From Aestuariirhabdus litorea (GTDB taxonomy: Bacteria; Pseudomonadota; Gammaproteobacteria; Pseudomonadales; Aestuariirhabdaceae), in assembly GCF_003864255.1 (NCBI RefSeq), contig NZ_QWEZ01000001.1, positions 248,001 to 312,000 on the forward strand: 64,000 nt of DNA. The letters are read 5' to 3'. A program made the translations under genes and the position numbers. Below the pieces are notes generated by a model that was given only the letters and a program-made list of their open reading frames with translations, made no database searches and had not been told where the DNA came from. Numbering within the stretch: position 1 is the first letter of the stretch; each line of letters begins with the position of its first letter. This document shows, piece by piece, positions 49,038-59,642 of this stretch.

Positions 49038-51141
49038 GGTCTGGGGTGCCTTTCAGGTGCTGGGGTGGCTGGTAACGCGCCAGCAGTTTGTCGTCAACGC
49101 TTCTCAGGTGCAGGTCGCGTTGCGGGAAGGGGATCTCAATGTTATGGGCGCCCAGGGAGGTTTCAATGGCCCACAGGTAGGCGGCAATTGGATTCGTGTG
49201 CTTGGGGAGGCGATTGCCGCGAATCCACACCACCAGTTCAAAGTCGAGGCTGCTTTCGCCCATGTTGACCAGCCATACATCGGGTCCCCGGTCGCGGGTG
49301 TTGAGGGTGTAGTCGATGGTCAGGGCGGCTTCGATGGCGGCGGCCTTAACCTGCTCCTTGTCGGTCCCGTAGGCCACGCCGAAGGGGACGTGCAGTCGCC
49401 TGAGGTCGTCGGTATAGGTGTAGTTGGTGACTCGGCCACTGATGAACTCGGAGTTGGGCACCAGTATATCGATATTGTCCCAGGTCGCGATCTGCGTGCT
49501 GCGTACGTTGATCGACTTGATGCGCCCGCGGACTCCCGATTCCAGCTCAACCAGATCGCCGACCTTGAGGGGGCGTTCGAAAAGCAGAATCAGGCCGGAG
49601 ATAAAGTTGTTGAAGATCGACTGCAGGCCAAAACCGATACCGACGCCCAGGGCACCGGCGATGATGGCCAGGTTGGAGAAATCAAGGCCGAGGGCAGAGA
49701 AGCCGATCAGCAGACCGGCGGTAATGATGATGTAGTGAAGAATGCGGCCGATGGTGAACAGGGCCGATTCGGAAACGGTCGTGCGGGACTGGCCAACGCG
49801 GGAGATCCCCTTGCGAATCAGGGAGGAAGCGACAAAGGCCAATAGCAGGATAAGCATAAAGCCGGACAGGCTGGCGATGGTGACGGGGGCTTCGTTCACC
49901 AAGAAGATGGGGTAATCCCACAGCTCATAGGCTCCGGTAAAGGCTTGTTTGAGTAGACGCCCTAAGGCAAATTTTTCGGGCTCCCACCAGCTGCGCTGTG
50001 CGAGGGCAACGGTTTCGTAACCGCTGAACAGATAATTGGTCTGGCGGCTACGGTAGGCCACGCTCTGCATCATCTGCCGCGCCTCGCTGAGGGAGTTCCA
50101 GGCCTCTTTCATGCGGGATGGTTTGTCGGAGCTGGCGGTGATGTCGAGGGTAGTCAGCAGGTCGGTAAAGTTGCTGTCGGCCTTTTGCAGGAGCGACTCC
50201 AGCTCGCTCCAGATCGCCTTTTGGGGTGGAGGCAGGGGGAGGTGGGTACCGGACAGCCCGCGTTCCAGCATCAGTTCAAGATCCAGGCTGCCCTGCTGCG
50301 CCCTCAGGTTGAGCCATTGTGCGTAGGTTTGGAACTCGCTCAGTCGCTCATCAATATTCTGTGCAGAGGGTTGCGCTGTGGTGGAGCCCGTTAGCTCGCG
50401 GAGCTTGGCTTTATAGGCTTCGACACTGTTGCTCTCGATGCGCTTTTGCAGTTTGTCCAGCTGCTCCTGCAACCCTTTCTGCCGCTCCGGAGTGGGGGTC
50501 AGGTTGCGGACGGCAAACTCCTGCAGGGCGAGCAGCTCCTTCTGCCGGGCCTCCAGCTGGGCGATCGCATTGGTAAGGCGCGAATTCTGGTGGCGGGAGA
50601 TCACCAGCTCCAGTTGGTTGCGCACCACCAGCGCGGCCAGTTGCAAGCGTTCAATGGAGGCCTCGGGGGTGGCCCGGTAGCTGACCAGGTCGTTGGCGAT
50701 GCTGCGGCGCAGCTCATCGATAAAGGTGGCCAGCCGCTCCTGGCGATGGCGATAGGTGAGCAGCTGGTTTTCATATTGAACCTGCAGCTGAAACAGTTCG
50801 AGCCATTGGGGGATGCTGTAGCTGTCGTTTTTGAGGGGAAGGTTGGCAATCACCAGCGGGGTGTCGTCGCCTTTGATCACCCGATCCATCAGCGAGTAGA
50901 TCAGCTTCAGGGTTTGTTGGGTGTTGAGGTCACTGCTGCTGTCGAGTTGCGTCCTGAACTGGGACTCGATCCCTTTAAGGTAGGACGCTCGCTCCTCGCT
51001 GTTCATCCCCTCCAGCACACTCCACCAGCCGGGTTCGATCTTCTGGATTTTGATCACCGGGAGGTTGGCGAGGGGACCTTCGGCGCCAAGGGCAACGGCG
51101 GGAAACAGGAGGATAAACAGGCTTAAGAGGAGGGCTCGCAT
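49030..51141 (-). CDS. MscS/MscK-like mechanosensitive channel with large periplasmic domain
   Basis: 703 residues from ATG 51141, where a signal peptide begins (RALLLSLFILLFPAVALG). Residues about 25-385 are helical with long coiled coils (RLTNAIAQLEARQKELLALQEFAVRN). Transmembrane helices occur at about 420-520. The MscS pore and beta domain follow: NLAIIAGALGVGIGFGLQSIFNNFISGLILLFERPLKVGDLVEL, then RVTNYTYTDDLRRLHVPFGVAYGTD. It would release osmolytes during hypo-osmotic shock. It is co-transcribed with the ZntB-like gene. Choice of MscK versus MscM subtype needs alignment. Confidence 0.93.
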   Translation of the reverse strand: MRALLLSLFILLFPAVALGAEGPLANLPVIKIQKIEPGWWSVLEGMNSEERASYLKGIESQFRTQLDSSSDLNTQQTLKLIYSLMDRVIKGDDTPLVIANLPLKNDSYSIPQWLELFQLQVQYENQLLTYRHRQERLATFIDELRRSIANDLVSYRATPEASIERLQLAALVVRNQLELVISRHQNSRLTNAIAQLEARQKELLALQEFAVRNLTPTPERQKGLQEQLDKLQKRIESNSVEAYKAKLRELTGSTTAQPSAQNIDERLSEFQTYAQWLNLRAQQGSLDLELMLERGLSGTHLPLPPPQKAIWSELESLLQKADSNFTDLLTTLDITASSDKPSRMKEAWNSLSEARQMMQSVAYRSRQTNYLFSGYETVALAQRSWWEPEKFALGRLLKQAFTGAYELWDYPIFLVNEAPVTIASLSGFMLILLLAFVASSLIRKGISRVGQSRTTVSESALFTIGRILHYIIITAGLLIGFSALGLDFSNLAIIAGALGVGIGFGLQSIFNNFISGLILLFERPLKVGDLVELESGVRGRIKSINVRSTQIATWDNIDILVPNSEFISGRVTNYTYTDDLRRLHVPFGVAYGTDKEQVKAAAIEAALTIDYTLNTRDRGPDVWLVNMGESSLDFELVVWIRGNRLPKHTNPIAAYLWAIETSLGAHNIEIPFPQRDLHLRSVDDKLLARYQPPQHLKGTPDHE

Positions 51142-51307
51142 CGTGGTCCGGTGTTGGGGTAGGCAAAAGACTGGTGAGGAACAGTATAGTAAGAGGGGGG
51201 ACACTTTATAGGAAGCTTTTTGACAGTTGCATCACAGTCGCTCCAAAGGCTTGCGCCCACGGTGCCATATACGGTTAAGTACAGGGTAGCGGGGCCCCCC
51301 GGACCTT

Positions 51308-53581
51308 ATGATGGGTAAACCGATGAAAAATGTAATACTCGAGTTGGCCCGGATCGCGCAGGCGGTGTCGGGCAGCGAAGACCCCAAACAGCAGGCGGTC
51401 ACCATTGTGGAGCTGATCAGCGACTCGATGGCGGTCGATGTGTGCAGCCTCTATATGGCCGATGAGGGGGGGGATATGCTGCTGCTGGCGTCCCACGGTC
51501 TGTCGGCGTCGGCGGTGGGTCGCGCCCGCCTGCCCAAGGGTAAGGGTCTGGTCGGGCTGGTGGCCAGCAGCCGCCACTCCATCAACACCGATAACGCGCA
51601 GCAACACCCGGCCTACCTCTATCTGGCTGAAACCCACGAGGAGCGTTTCGAAAGCTTCTGTGGTGTGCCGCTGGTGCGCAAGGGGCGAGTGGTGGGGGTG
51701 CTGGTGGTACAGGGGCGGCAGTCGCGCAAGATCAGCCAGGAGGAGGAGGCGTTCCTGGTGACCCTCGCATCGCAGCTCAGCCTGCTGCTCGACGGGGTCT
51801 CCCTGTCGATTGAACAGCCTGGTGATCGGGTGGACGCTCCGGGTATCAATCTGCGCCAGTCGGGTATCAAGGGGGCCAGCGGTATCGGCATCGGTGGCGT
51901 CTGGCTGTGCCGTGGTGCCGAACTCTATGGGGTCTCCGATTGCGGCTGCGATGATATCGACCAGACCGTTGCCCAGTGGCACCAACTGTTGCTGCAGGTG
52001 CGAACCGAAATCAGTGAACAGCAGCGTGACCTGACGCCGCAGCTGTCGGGTTCCATTTCGGCAATCTTTGACGCTTACCAGCTGCTGTTGGCCGACAAGG
52101 CCCTGATCGACAGTGTGGAGCAGCTGATTCGCCAGGGACACGACCTGCCCAGCTCCCTCAAGCGCAGTATCCAGAAGCTCTCCGAGCTCTTCCTCTCCAT
52201 GGACGACCCCTATTTGAGGGCGCGCCACGAGGATATTCACCATTTGGGAAACAAACTCTACGGCGCCTGGCTGGGCGAAAGCCAACAGCGTGCCCCGATA
52301 GAGGGCCCCGTGGTGCTGGTCGGGGCACAGGTAGGGATTGCCGAGATCGCCCTGGTTCCCCCTGAACAGCTGATGGGCGTGATCTGTTACGAGGGATCAT
52401 CGCTTTCCCACACCGCGGTAGTGGCCAAGGCGATGGGGGTTCCTGCCGTGCTCGGGGTCGGATCCCTCAGGGGGATCAGCGGAGGGGAGACCATCATCGT
52501 CGATGGTAACCAGGGTCAGGTGATTCTGCACCCCAGCCCTTCGCTGATCGCCGAGTATCGCAAACTGGTGGATGAGGACAAGGGGTTGCTGGCACAGCTG
52601 GCAGACCTCAGTGACCAGCCGGCGATTACCCTCGATGGGGTAGTGGTACGACTGCTGACCAACGCTGGGTTGCAGGCGGATATCGAGCCGGGCTTGCGGC
52701 ATGGCGCTGAGGGGGTGGGTCTCTATCGAACCGAGATCCCCTTTATGGTACACAGCAGCTTCCCCTCTGAGGAGGAGCAGGTGTCGATCTATCAAAAGGT
52801 GATCCGCGCTTACCAGGGCAAACCGGTGACCATGCGCACGCTGGACATCGGGGGCGACAAGCAGCTGCCCTACTTTCCTATCAGCAACGAGGAGAATCCC
52901 GCGCTGGGGTGGCGGGGAATCCGTTTCTGTCTCGACAACGTGCAGCTGTTGATGACCCAGGTGCGGGCGATGCTGCGCGCGGCCGAGGGCCACGGCAACC
53001 TGCGTATACTGCTGCCGATGATCAGTTGCACGGAGGAGCTGGAGAGTTTTATCGAACTGCTGGATGACGCCTGCCGTCAGCTCAAGGCGGAGGGCTATGA
53101 GGTGGTACGCCCCAGGCTGGGGGTGATGGTTGAGATTCCTGCCACCATTTCGCAGTTGGAGCGCTGGGCCTCACGGATCGACTTTGTCTCCATTGGCTCC
53201 AACGACCTGAGCCAGTACCTGCTGGCGCTGGATCGTAACAACGCGCGGGTTTCGCAGCGTTACGACTCGTTGCACCCCTCGGTATTGGCGGAGATCAGCC
53301 GGGTGGTGGAGATCGCCGGTCGCTGCAAGCTCTCCCTCAGCCTGTGTGGGGAGATGGCCTCGGACCCTTCGGCGGTGTTACTGCTGCTTGGGATGGGGGT
53401 CAGGACACTGAGCCTGAGTGCCCCGCGCCTGCCCCGCATCAAATGGCTGTTGCGCTCCCTCAAGGAGGCCGAAGCTCGTGCCTTGTGGCAGGAGGTGGCA
53501 AAACTGGACAGTGCGACTGCGATTCGCGGGCGCGTGGAGCGCTTCCTGGACGAAAGAGGGCCGCAGGCGCTCGTCCGTTAG
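51308..53581 (+). CDS. ptsP: phosphoenolpyruvate-protein phosphotransferase PtsP (EI-Ntr)
   Basis: 757 residues. An N-terminal GAF domain spans about 5-150 (DVCSLYMADEGGDMLLLASHGLS; GVPLVRKGRVVGVLVVQG). The EI N-terminal and phospho-histidine domain has GSSLSHTAVVAKAMGVPAVLG (His368). The C-terminal PEP-utilising barrel shows RTEIPFM, MRTLDIGGDKQLPYFP, FVSIGSNDLSQYLLALDRNN and LSLCGEMASDP. It autophosphorylates on PEP and starts the nitrogen phosphotransfer chain to NPr and EIIA-Ntr, controlling K+ and nitrogen responses. rppH, the common upstream partner, is not here. Confidence 0.97.
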   Translation: MMGKPMKNVILELARIAQAVSGSEDPKQQAVTIVELISDSMAVDVCSLYMADEGGDMLLLASHGLSASAVGRARLPKGKGLVGLVASSRHSINTDNAQQHPAYLYLAETHEERFESFCGVPLVRKGRVVGVLVVQGRQSRKISQEEEAFLVTLASQLSLLLDGVSLSIEQPGDRVDAPGINLRQSGIKGASGIGIGGVWLCRGAELYGVSDCGCDDIDQTVAQWHQLLLQVRTEISEQQRDLTPQLSGSISAIFDAYQLLLADKALIDSVEQLIRQGHDLPSSLKRSIQKLSELFLSMDDPYLRARHEDIHHLGNKLYGAWLGESQQRAPIEGPVVLVGAQVGIAEIALVPPEQLMGVICYEGSSLSHTAVVAKAMGVPAVLGVGSLRGISGGETIIVDGNQGQVILHPSPSLIAEYRKLVDEDKGLLAQLADLSDQPAITLDGVVVRLLTNAGLQADIEPGLRHGAEGVGLYRTEIPFMVHSSFPSEEEQVSIYQKVIRAYQGKPVTMRTLDIGGDKQLPYFPISNEENPALGWRGIRFCLDNVQLLMTQVRAMLRAAEGHGNLRILLPMISCTEELESFIELLDDACRQLKAEGYEVVRPRLGVMVEIPATISQLERWASRIDFVSIGSNDLSQYLLALDRNNARVSQRYDSLHPSVLAEISRVVEIAGRCKLSLSLCGEMASDPSAVLLLLGMGVRTLSLSAPRLPRIKWLLRSLKEAEARALWQEVAKLDSATAIRGRVERFLDERGPQALVR

Positions 53582-53955
53582 TCCTGGGGGGTGGAGGGCT
53601 CCGGCGGCTCCTGGGCGCGGGCGCGTTCCAGCAGTGCCTGGTTCTGGGTGCGGCGCACTGGATTCAACTGGTGGTGCAGGGCTGACTTGCTCAGCATGTG
53701 GGCGGTGACCGGGGCGGTGATCAGCAAGAACAGGGCGATCACCGGCTCCTTGAAGGTCAGGGTATCCAGATTGAGACCGAAGTCGAGCATGGAGGCCAGC
53801 GCGATACTACCGATTCCCAGCGTGGTGGCTTTGGTCGGCGCGTGCAGGCGGGTATAGAAGTCCGGCAGGCGGGCCAGGCCAATGGAGCCGATCAGCAGCA
53901 TGGTGCCGCCGAGCAGCAAAATCGAAGTGATCAGTATCTCTGTCGTCGTATTCAT
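53578..53955 (-). CDS. mnhG: Mrp antiporter subunit G (MnhG/PhaG)
   Basis: 125 residues with three hydrophobic segments. The family signature LGGTMLLIGSIGLARLPDFYTRLHAPTKATTLG is intact near the N-terminus, with VIALFLLITAPVTAHMLSKSALH in the third helix. The Ser/Thr/Pro/Glu-rich tail is variable. It is the last gene of the mnhA-G operon, overlapping the convergent ptsP stop by four bases. It is an accessory subunit of the multisubunit cation/proton antiporter. Confidence 0.95.
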   Translation of the reverse strand: MNTTTEILITSILLLGGTMLLIGSIGLARLPDFYTRLHAPTKATTLGIGSIALASMLDFGLNLDTLTFKEPVIALFLLITAPVTAHMLSKSALHHQLNPVRRTQNQALLERARAQEPPEPSTPQD

Positions 53956-53964
53956 GGGGCTGTC

Positions 53965-54234
53965 CTATTCGATGATATCGCCGCGCAGCAGGTATTTGGT
54001 GACGGCCACGGTGCTGATAAATCCCAGCATGGCGATCAGCAGCGCTCCCTCGAAGTAGAGCGGCGACTCCATGTGCATCCCCAGCAGCAAAAGCAGGGCG
54101 ATGGCGTTGATGTACATGGTATCCAGGGCAAGTACGCGATCCTGCAGAGTGGGCCCCTTGAGCAGGCGCCACAGGTTGAGTAGCAGGGCGAGACCGATAA
54201 AGGCTCCGCAGAGCAGCATGGCACTCTCTAGCAT
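53965..54234 (-). CDS. mnhF: Mrp antiporter subunit F (MnhF/PhaF)
   Basis: 89 residues with three hydrophobic segments and the subunit-F motif LLKGPTLQDRVLALDTMYINAIALLLLLG. GFISTVAVTKYLLRGDIIE ends the protein and matches the conserved GxxSTxAxxKYL signature. It overlaps mnhE by seven bases and is followed by mnhG after nine bases. It is related to small membrane proteins of bile-acid/cation exchange and required for assembly of the Mrp complex in studied species. Confidence 0.95.
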   Translation of the reverse strand: MLESAMLLCGAFIGLALLLNLWRLLKGPTLQDRVLALDTMYINAIALLLLLGMHMESPLYFEGALLIAMLGFISTVAVTKYLLRGDIIE

Positions 54235-54731
54235 CCAAAGATCTCCTTCAACGGGGTTTCGTATCGCTGCTTGATGGTGCGGATAAGCTCTTCCTCATCC
54301 TCCAGGTTGAGCACGTGTACATAGAGCCAACGGTGGTCTTTGGAGAGGTCCGTACTAACGGTCCCCGGGGTCAGGGAGATGGTGTTGGCGAGGATGGTGA
54401 TGGCTACTTCGGCCTCGATATCGAGGGGAATGGCGATAAAGGCGGGACGGAGGCGACCGATCGGCCCCAGCACCTGGCGCGCCACCTGGAAGTTGGAGAC
54501 GATGATGTCCCATACCACGCGCAGTACGTAAAGAAACGCTATCCAGGGTTTGTGGAAGGTCGGCTGGGGGTACTGCAGTGGAGCGGTCAATAGGGGAATT
54601 GCCACCGCCAGCAGGCTGCCGAGCACCACTTGCCCCGCCGACAGGCTGTTGTTCAGGAGCAACCAGACCAGCAGCAGCAGCAGGCTGGTACCCGGATGAG
54701 GGAAGAGTTTGAAGCCCTTGTTCTCGTTCAT
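54228..54731 (-). CDS. mnhE: Mrp antiporter subunit E (MnhE/PhaE)
   Basis: 167 residues from ATG 54731, overlapping the mnhD stop by four bases. It has two N-terminal hydrophobic segments (SLLLLLVWLLLNNSLSAGQVVLGSLLAVAIPLL). The subunit-E domain follows: YVLRVVWDIIVSNFQVARQVLGP, RPAFIAIPLD and VAITILANTISLTPGTVSTDLSKDHRWLYVHVLNLEDEEELIRTIKQRYE. These motifs and the length fit the family. It is a membrane subunit of the antiporter complex without known catalytic role of its own. Confidence 0.95.
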   Translation of the reverse strand: MNENKGFKLFPHPGTSLLLLLVWLLLNNSLSAGQVVLGSLLAVAIPLLTAPLQYPQPTFHKPWIAFLYVLRVVWDIIVSNFQVARQVLGPIGRLRPAFIAIPLDIEAEVAITILANTISLTPGTVSTDLSKDHRWLYVHVLNLEDEEELIRTIKQRYETPLKEIFGC

Positions 54732-56236
54732 GGTTGATTCACCGCATTCATCATCTCTTTCACCGTTGGGTAGGCGAGCTGCATCTGGGCGGCGGCCGCT
54801 TCGGTGAACTCCGCGGCGGGGCCACCAAAGATCACCAGCAGGGGGGAGGCCAGCAACAGCCAAACCACCGCCGCCAGCTGCAGGCGAGTCGCGAGCGGGC
54901 TATCTCCCGGGTCGCCGGAGACCTTCCAGAACAGGGTGGTACCCGCGCGCGAGACCGCCACCAGGGCGGCGAGGCCGCTGAGCAGAATCAGCGACCAGAC
55001 CCACAGCATCCCCGCACTGCCGTTGGAGGCCTGCAGGATCAACACCTTGCCCACGAAGCCGGAGAGGGGAGGAAGACCGACCACCGCCATGGCGGCGATA
55101 AAAAACAGGGCGCCCAGTACCCCTCCCTGAGTGATGGGGCGGGAGGGGACGAAACGGTCCTCCGCCTTGCCCCGCTGTTTGCCGATCAGGTCGGCCAGCA
55201 AGAACAGGGCACCGGTCACCAGCGTGGTATGGAGCATGTAATAGAGGCCGGCACCGAGTCCTGCGCCGCCCACCACCAGAGTTAACAGCAGGGTGCCTAC
55301 CGAGACCAGCACCAGGTTGGCGGTCAGGGTGCGCAGGGTGGGGCTTGCGAGGACGCCGATGGTACCAATGATCAGGGTGAGGATCGCCAGCGGCCAGAGC
55401 CAGGGAAGGGCGACGTCGGCCAGCAGTCCGGCACCCTCACCAAAGATGACGCCGTGGACGCGGTAGATACTGTAGACCCCCACCTTGGTCATGATGGCAA
55501 ACAGAGCGGCGACCGGTGCACTGGCACTGGCGTAGGTGCGTGGCAGCCAGAAGTGGAGCGGCAGCATCGCGGACTTGAGTCCAAACACCAGCAGCAGTAA
55601 CAGGGCTCCGGTTTGGGCCAGTACGGCCTCCTGGGGGTGAAGGAGGGTCACCCGCTGCGCCATATCCGCCATATTGAGGGTGCCCAGGGTGCCGTAGAGG
55701 ATACCGAGGGCGAACAGGAACATCGCCGACCCCACCAGGTTCAGGGTCACGTAGTGGACGCTGGCCTGGGTCTTCTGCTTGCCTCCACCGTGGATCAGCA
55801 GCGCATAGGAGGCGATCAGCAGGATCTCGAAAAAGACGAACAGGTTGAAGATGTCGCCGGTAAGGAAGGCGCCATTGATGCCGGTGAGCTGGAACAGGAA
55901 CAGGGGGTGAAAGTACATCCCCGTGTTGTCCTCGCCTGCACAGGCGTAGAGCAGCGCGCCAAAGCCCAGCACGGTGGTCAACAGCACCATCATCGAGGAG
56001 AGGCGGTCGGCGACCAGGACAATGCCGAAGGGTGGGGTCCAACCCCCCAGGCTGTAGACCTGGGTGGCGCTGGTACTGGTGACCAGCAGCAGGGTCGCCA
56101 CCGCTAATAGCGCCAGTACCGCCAGCAGGGAGCTGACCCGCTGGCGAAAGATATTGCTCTGCAACGGCGGTAGCAGTTGCAGGATCCCAACCAGCATGGG
56201 AACCAGGATCGGCAGTATCGCCAGATGCTGCATCAT
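54728..56236 (-). CDS. mnhD: Mrp antiporter subunit D (MnhD/PhaD)
   Basis: 502 residues, about fourteen transmembrane segments of the NuoM/NuoN-like ion-translocating family. TGDIFNLFVFFEILLIASYALLIHGG contains the conserved proton-path glutamate in transmembrane helix 5. GLKSAMLPLHFWLPRTYASASAPVAALFAIMTKVGVY contains the lysine and WLP signature, and PLSGFVGKVLIL the later lysine. It forms one of the two antiporter-like modules, with MnhA. Four-base overlaps join it to mnhC upstream and mnhE downstream. Confidence 0.96.
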   Translation of the reverse strand: MMQHLAILPILVPMLVGILQLLPPLQSNIFRQRVSSLLAVLALLAVATLLLVTSTSATQVYSLGGWTPPFGIVLVADRLSSMMVLLTTVLGFGALLYACAGEDNTGMYFHPLFLFQLTGINGAFLTGDIFNLFVFFEILLIASYALLIHGGGKQKTQASVHYVTLNLVGSAMFLFALGILYGTLGTLNMADMAQRVTLLHPQEAVLAQTGALLLLLVFGLKSAMLPLHFWLPRTYASASAPVAALFAIMTKVGVYSIYRVHGVIFGEGAGLLADVALPWLWPLAILTLIIGTIGVLASPTLRTLTANLVLVSVGTLLLTLVVGGAGLGAGLYYMLHTTLVTGALFLLADLIGKQRGKAEDRFVPSRPITQGGVLGALFFIAAMAVVGLPPLSGFVGKVLILQASNGSAGMLWVWSLILLSGLAALVAVSRAGTTLFWKVSGDPGDSPLATRLQLAAVVWLLLASPLLVIFGGPAAEFTEAAAAQMQLAYPTVKEMMNAVNQP

Positions 56237-56580
56237 GAACGGCCCCCGTTCTTTTCGGGGGGGGCGCTGCCATCGACGTGATCGTCGCCCAGGTCGGCAC
56301 GCGCACGCATGGCCAGGATCACTACGAAAGCGGTCATGGCGAAGCCGATGACAATGGCGGTGAGCACCAGCGCCTGGGGAAGCGGGTCGGCGTAGTGGGT
56401 GGAGATCCCCAGGATGGCGGCACCGTTAAGGCTCAGCCGTCCACTGGAAAAGAGGAACAGGTTGACGGCGTAGGAGAGCAGGGTGATCCCCATGACCACC
56501 GGAAAGGTTCGCCCCCGCAGGGTGAGAAAAATACCGCAGGTGGTGAGAACGCCCACACACAGGGCATAGAGCGCTTCCAT
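56233..56580 (-). CDS. mnhC: Mrp antiporter subunit C (MnhC/PhaC, NuoK-like)
   Basis: 115 residues with three transmembrane segments homologous to NuoK. LYALCVGVLTTCGIFLTLRGRTFPVVMGITLLSYAVNLFLFSSG is helix one to two, and DPLPQALVLTAIVIGFAMTAFVVILAMRA the third, with the conserved ALVLTAIVI. It directly abuts mnhA (no gap at 56580/56581) and overlaps mnhD by four bases. The ending PPEKNGGRS is variable. Confidence 0.96.
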   Translation of the reverse strand: MEALYALCVGVLTTCGIFLTLRGRTFPVVMGITLLSYAVNLFLFSSGRLSLNGAAILGISTHYADPLPQALVLTAIVIGFAMTAFVVILAMRARADLGDDHVDGSAPPEKNGGRS

Positions 56581-59376
56581 CTATTCGTGCTCCGTTTGGG
56601 TGGGCCGCTCACCGGTGGTGAGTTTGCCCAGGTTGGCGAGAATCAGCAGTACCGCCCCGATCACGGTCAGGTAGACACCGAGGTCAAACAACATGGCACT
56701 GGCCAGCTCGAACTTGCCCACCACTGGCCAGTTGACGTAGTCGAACCAGCTGGTGAGGAAGGGGCGGTCAAAGAACCAGCTGCCCGCGCCGGTGGCGAAG
56801 GCGATCAGCAGGCCGCTGCCGATCAGCCATTGGTAGTCGATTTTCAGGCGCTCCTTCATCCAGTCGACACCGTGGGCTACGTACTGCTGGATCAGCGCGA
56901 TGGCGGTGATCAGGCCGGCGATGAAGCCGCCCCCCGGCAGATTATGGCCGCGCAGGAAGATGAAAACCGATACCAGCAGGGCCAGGGGCAGCAGACCCTG
57001 GGAGATGACACCCAGAATCAACGGGTGTTTGTCCTGCGCCCAGGGGCGTCCGTCCATATCACTGGTGGGCATGAAAAGGCGCATCTGGGCGATCAGTTTG
57101 TAGATACCCAGGGCTGCGATCCCCAGCACGGTGATCTCACCGAAGGTGTCGAAGCCGCGGAAGTCGACCAGGATGACGTTGACCACGTTGGTGCCGCCCC
57201 CGCCCGTTTTGGCATTGGCGATAAAGAAATCGGAGAGTGTCTCGAAGGGGCGCGTCATGAGGGCGTAGTTGATGGTGCCGATGACACCACCGATCAGGGC
57301 CGCGATTCCCAGGTCACGAACGATCCGCGATGGGCTCGACTCCTTGGGGGTACGCTGGGGCAGGAAAAAGAGCGCCAGCATCAGCAGAATGACCGTGGCC
57401 ACCTCCACCAGCAGCTGGGTGAGGGCGAGGTCGGGTGCCGAAAAGACCGCGAAGCTGATGGAGACGATCAGCCCTACCACCGAGAGCATCAGCAGGGCGA
57501 TCAGGCGCTTACGGTGCCAGATCACGGTCGCCAGGGAACAGAGACAGAGCAGTATCGCGGCCGCGGCCATGATGTTGCTGACCGGAATCTGGGGACGCAG
57601 GCCGGCGGTGGTGTTGAGCTCCATCATGGGGATGCCGATCAACGCCAGTGCCAGCAGCATCAGGCAGAGCATGTAGCGCTGCAGGGAGCCGTTTTCCAGC
57701 CAGCCCATAAAGCTGGCGCAGCGGGCCAACACCCACTGGACCACGTCATCAAACACCACTTTGGCGTCGGGCTCCGGAAACTGGGCCTGGAAGCGGAACA
57801 GGTTGCGGCGGTTGTGGTAGATCAGCAGTCCGCCCCCCATCGCCACCAGGCTCATGACCAGGGGCAGGTTGAATCCGTGCCAGACCGACAGGCTGTAGCT
57901 GGGAGGCAAGCCCCCCAGTACCGCACTGGAAGCGGAGGCGAGCAGGTCACCCACCACAAACTCGGGGAAGACCCCCACCAGCAGGCAGAGTGCTACCAGA
58001 ATCTCCACCGGTACCTTCATGTAGCGGGGGGGCTCATGGGGGGTACGGGGCAGGTCGACCGGCTCACCATTGAAGAACACATCGTGAATGAAACGGATGG
58101 AGTAGGCGACCGAGAAGGTGGCACCCACGGTGGCCAGTACCGGGATCATCCAGGAGAGGGAGCCAAAGGCGCCCTGGTCGAGGGTCTCGGCGAAGAACAT
58201 CTCCTTGGAGAGGAACCCGTTAAAGAGCGGCACCCCGGCCATTGAGGCGGCGGCCACCATCGCCAGGGTGGCGGTGTAAGGCATGTAGTTCCAGAGTCCG
58301 TTGAGTTTGCGCATATCCCGCGAACCGGACTCATGGTCGATGATCCCCGCGGCCATAAAGAGGGAGGCTTTGAAGATCGCGTGGTTGATGATGTGGAATA
58401 CCGCCGCTACCGGGCCGAGGTGGCTGTCGAGCCCGAGCAGCAGGGTAATCAGCCCCAGGTGGCTGATGGTGGAATAGGCCAGCAGTCCCTTGAGATCATG
58501 CTTGAAGAGGGCGATGTAGGCGCCCAACAACAGGGTCGCCAAGCCGGTCAAACTGACAATCAGGAACCAGAGTTCGGTGCCCGCCAGCACCGGGTAGAAA
58601 CGGGCCAGCAGAAAGAGCCCCGCCTTGACCATGGTGGCCGAGTGCAGGTACGCACTCACTGGAGTGGGAGCCGCCATCGCATGAGGAAGCCAGAAGTGGA
58701 AGGGGAACTGGGCCGACTTGGTAAACGCCCCCAGCAGCACCAGCACCAGCACCACCGGGTAAAGGGGGTTGTTGCGGATCAGTTCACCGCTGGCCAGCAC
58801 GGTCTGCAGGTCGTAACTGCCGACCATATCGCCAATCATCAGCAGGCCCGCCAACAGCGCCAGGCCACCTGCGCCGGTGATGCTCAGGGCCATCCGTGCC
58901 CCTTTACGGGCATCGCTGCGCTCCGACCAGAAACTGATCAGCAAAAAGGAGCTGATGCTGGTGAGCTCCCAATAGAGCCATAACTGGATCAGGTTGTTGG
59001 AGAGCACGATGCCCAGCATGGCCGTCATGAAAAGGATCAGGTAGGCGTAGAACCGACCCATGGAGTCCTTCTCGGAGAGGTAATAGCGAGCGTAGAGGAT
59101 AATCAGCAGTCCGATTCCCAGGATCAGCAGGGCAAACAGCAGCGCCAGTCCATCCAGGCGAAAGGAGAGTTCCAGCCCGATGGCGGGTATCCAGCTCAGG
59201 GTCTGCTGTAAGGGTTGCCCGGCGAATACCTGTGGCAGGTAGCTCAGCACAATGGCCAGCGCCAGTGCGGGTGCCAGCGCTGTCACCAGCGCACAGGTGC
59301 TGCGGCCCCAACGCGCGCTGAGCAGAGGCATCAGGGTACCGAACATCGGCAGTAACGGTATCCAGAGAAGGCTCAT
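56581..59376 (-). CDS. mnhA: Mrp antiporter fused subunit A/B (MnhA with C-terminal MnhB domain)
   Basis: 931 residues. The N-terminal ~500 residues are a NuoL-like module: [44 protein letters not shown], then [44 protein letters not shown], with the conserved glutamate and lysine of the proton path. The C-terminal ~145 residues are an MnhB domain, recognised from [26 protein letters not shown]. The A-B fusion is the group-2 (PhaAB-type) layout. The complex exports Na+ (or K+) in exchange for protons, contributing alkali and salt tolerance. It leads the operon; its SD is weak. Confidence 0.96.
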   Translation of the reverse strand: MSLLWIPLLPMFGTLMPLLSARWGRSTCALVTALAPALALAIVLSYLPQVFAGQPLQQTLSWIPAIGLELSFRLDGLALLFALLILGIGLLIILYARYYLSEKDSMGRFYAYLILFMTAMLGIVLSNNLIQLWLYWELTSISSFLLISFWSERSDARKGARMALSITGAGGLALLAGLLMIGDMVGSYDLQTVLASGELIRNNPLYPVVLVLVLLGAFTKSAQFPFHFWLPHAMAAPTPVSAYLHSATMVKAGLFLLARFYPVLAGTELWFLIVSLTGLATLLLGAYIALFKHDLKGLLAYSTISHLGLITLLLGLDSHLGPVAAVFHIINHAIFKASLFMAAGIIDHESGSRDMRKLNGLWNYMPYTATLAMVAAASMAGVPLFNGFLSKEMFFAETLDQGAFGSLSWMIPVLATVGATFSVAYSIRFIHDVFFNGEPVDLPRTPHEPPRYMKVPVEILVALCLLVGVFPEFVVGDLLASASSAVLGGLPPSYSLSVWHGFNLPLVMSLVAMGGGLLIYHNRRNLFRFQAQFPEPDAKVVFDDVVQWVLARCASFMGWLENGSLQRYMLCLMLLALALIGIPMMELNTTAGLRPQIPVSNIMAAAAILLCLCSLATVIWHRKRLIALLMLSVVGLIVSISFAVFSAPDLALTQLLVEVATVILLMLALFFLPQRTPKESSPSRIVRDLGIAALIGGVIGTINYALMTRPFETLSDFFIANAKTGGGGTNVVNVILVDFRGFDTFGEITVLGIAALGIYKLIAQMRLFMPTSDMDGRPWAQDKHPLILGVISQGLLPLALLVSVFIFLRGHNLPGGGFIAGLITAIALIQQYVAHGVDWMKERLKIDYQWLIGSGLLIAFATGAGSWFFDRPFLTSWFDYVNWPVVGKFELASAMLFDLGVYLTVIGAVLLILANLGKLTTGERPTQTEHE

Positions 59377-59642
59377 AAGTTGAAGGAGTTCCTGTCTGAC
59401 GGTTGATGTGTCCCGTGGCTGACGCTGAAGTGCACCGGACGTCCGAGGGACCGTTAAGGATATCCAGATTAAAAACGGTAGTCTATAAAGCTTCCGTTTA
59501 TGAAAAAAACCGGGGAGCAGGCCTATGGCGGTTGGAAAGACGAACCTCTGTCACACGCATACTGCTGCTGGCCGAGATATAGGGTTTGCGCCAGAGGGTG
59601 AGGGAGAACAGGGGGCCTGATTGGCTTCAAGCCCCCTGGGCA
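59377..59642. other. intergenic region between haoC-like and mnh genes
   Basis: It must contain the mnh promoter and the 3' end of the hao transcript; no ORF was seen. CAGGGGGC (59609-59616) and GCCCCCTG (59631-59638) form an 8-bp stem around 14 bases, but no U tract follows it on either strand, so it is at best a weak terminator of the hao operon. Confidence 0.55.
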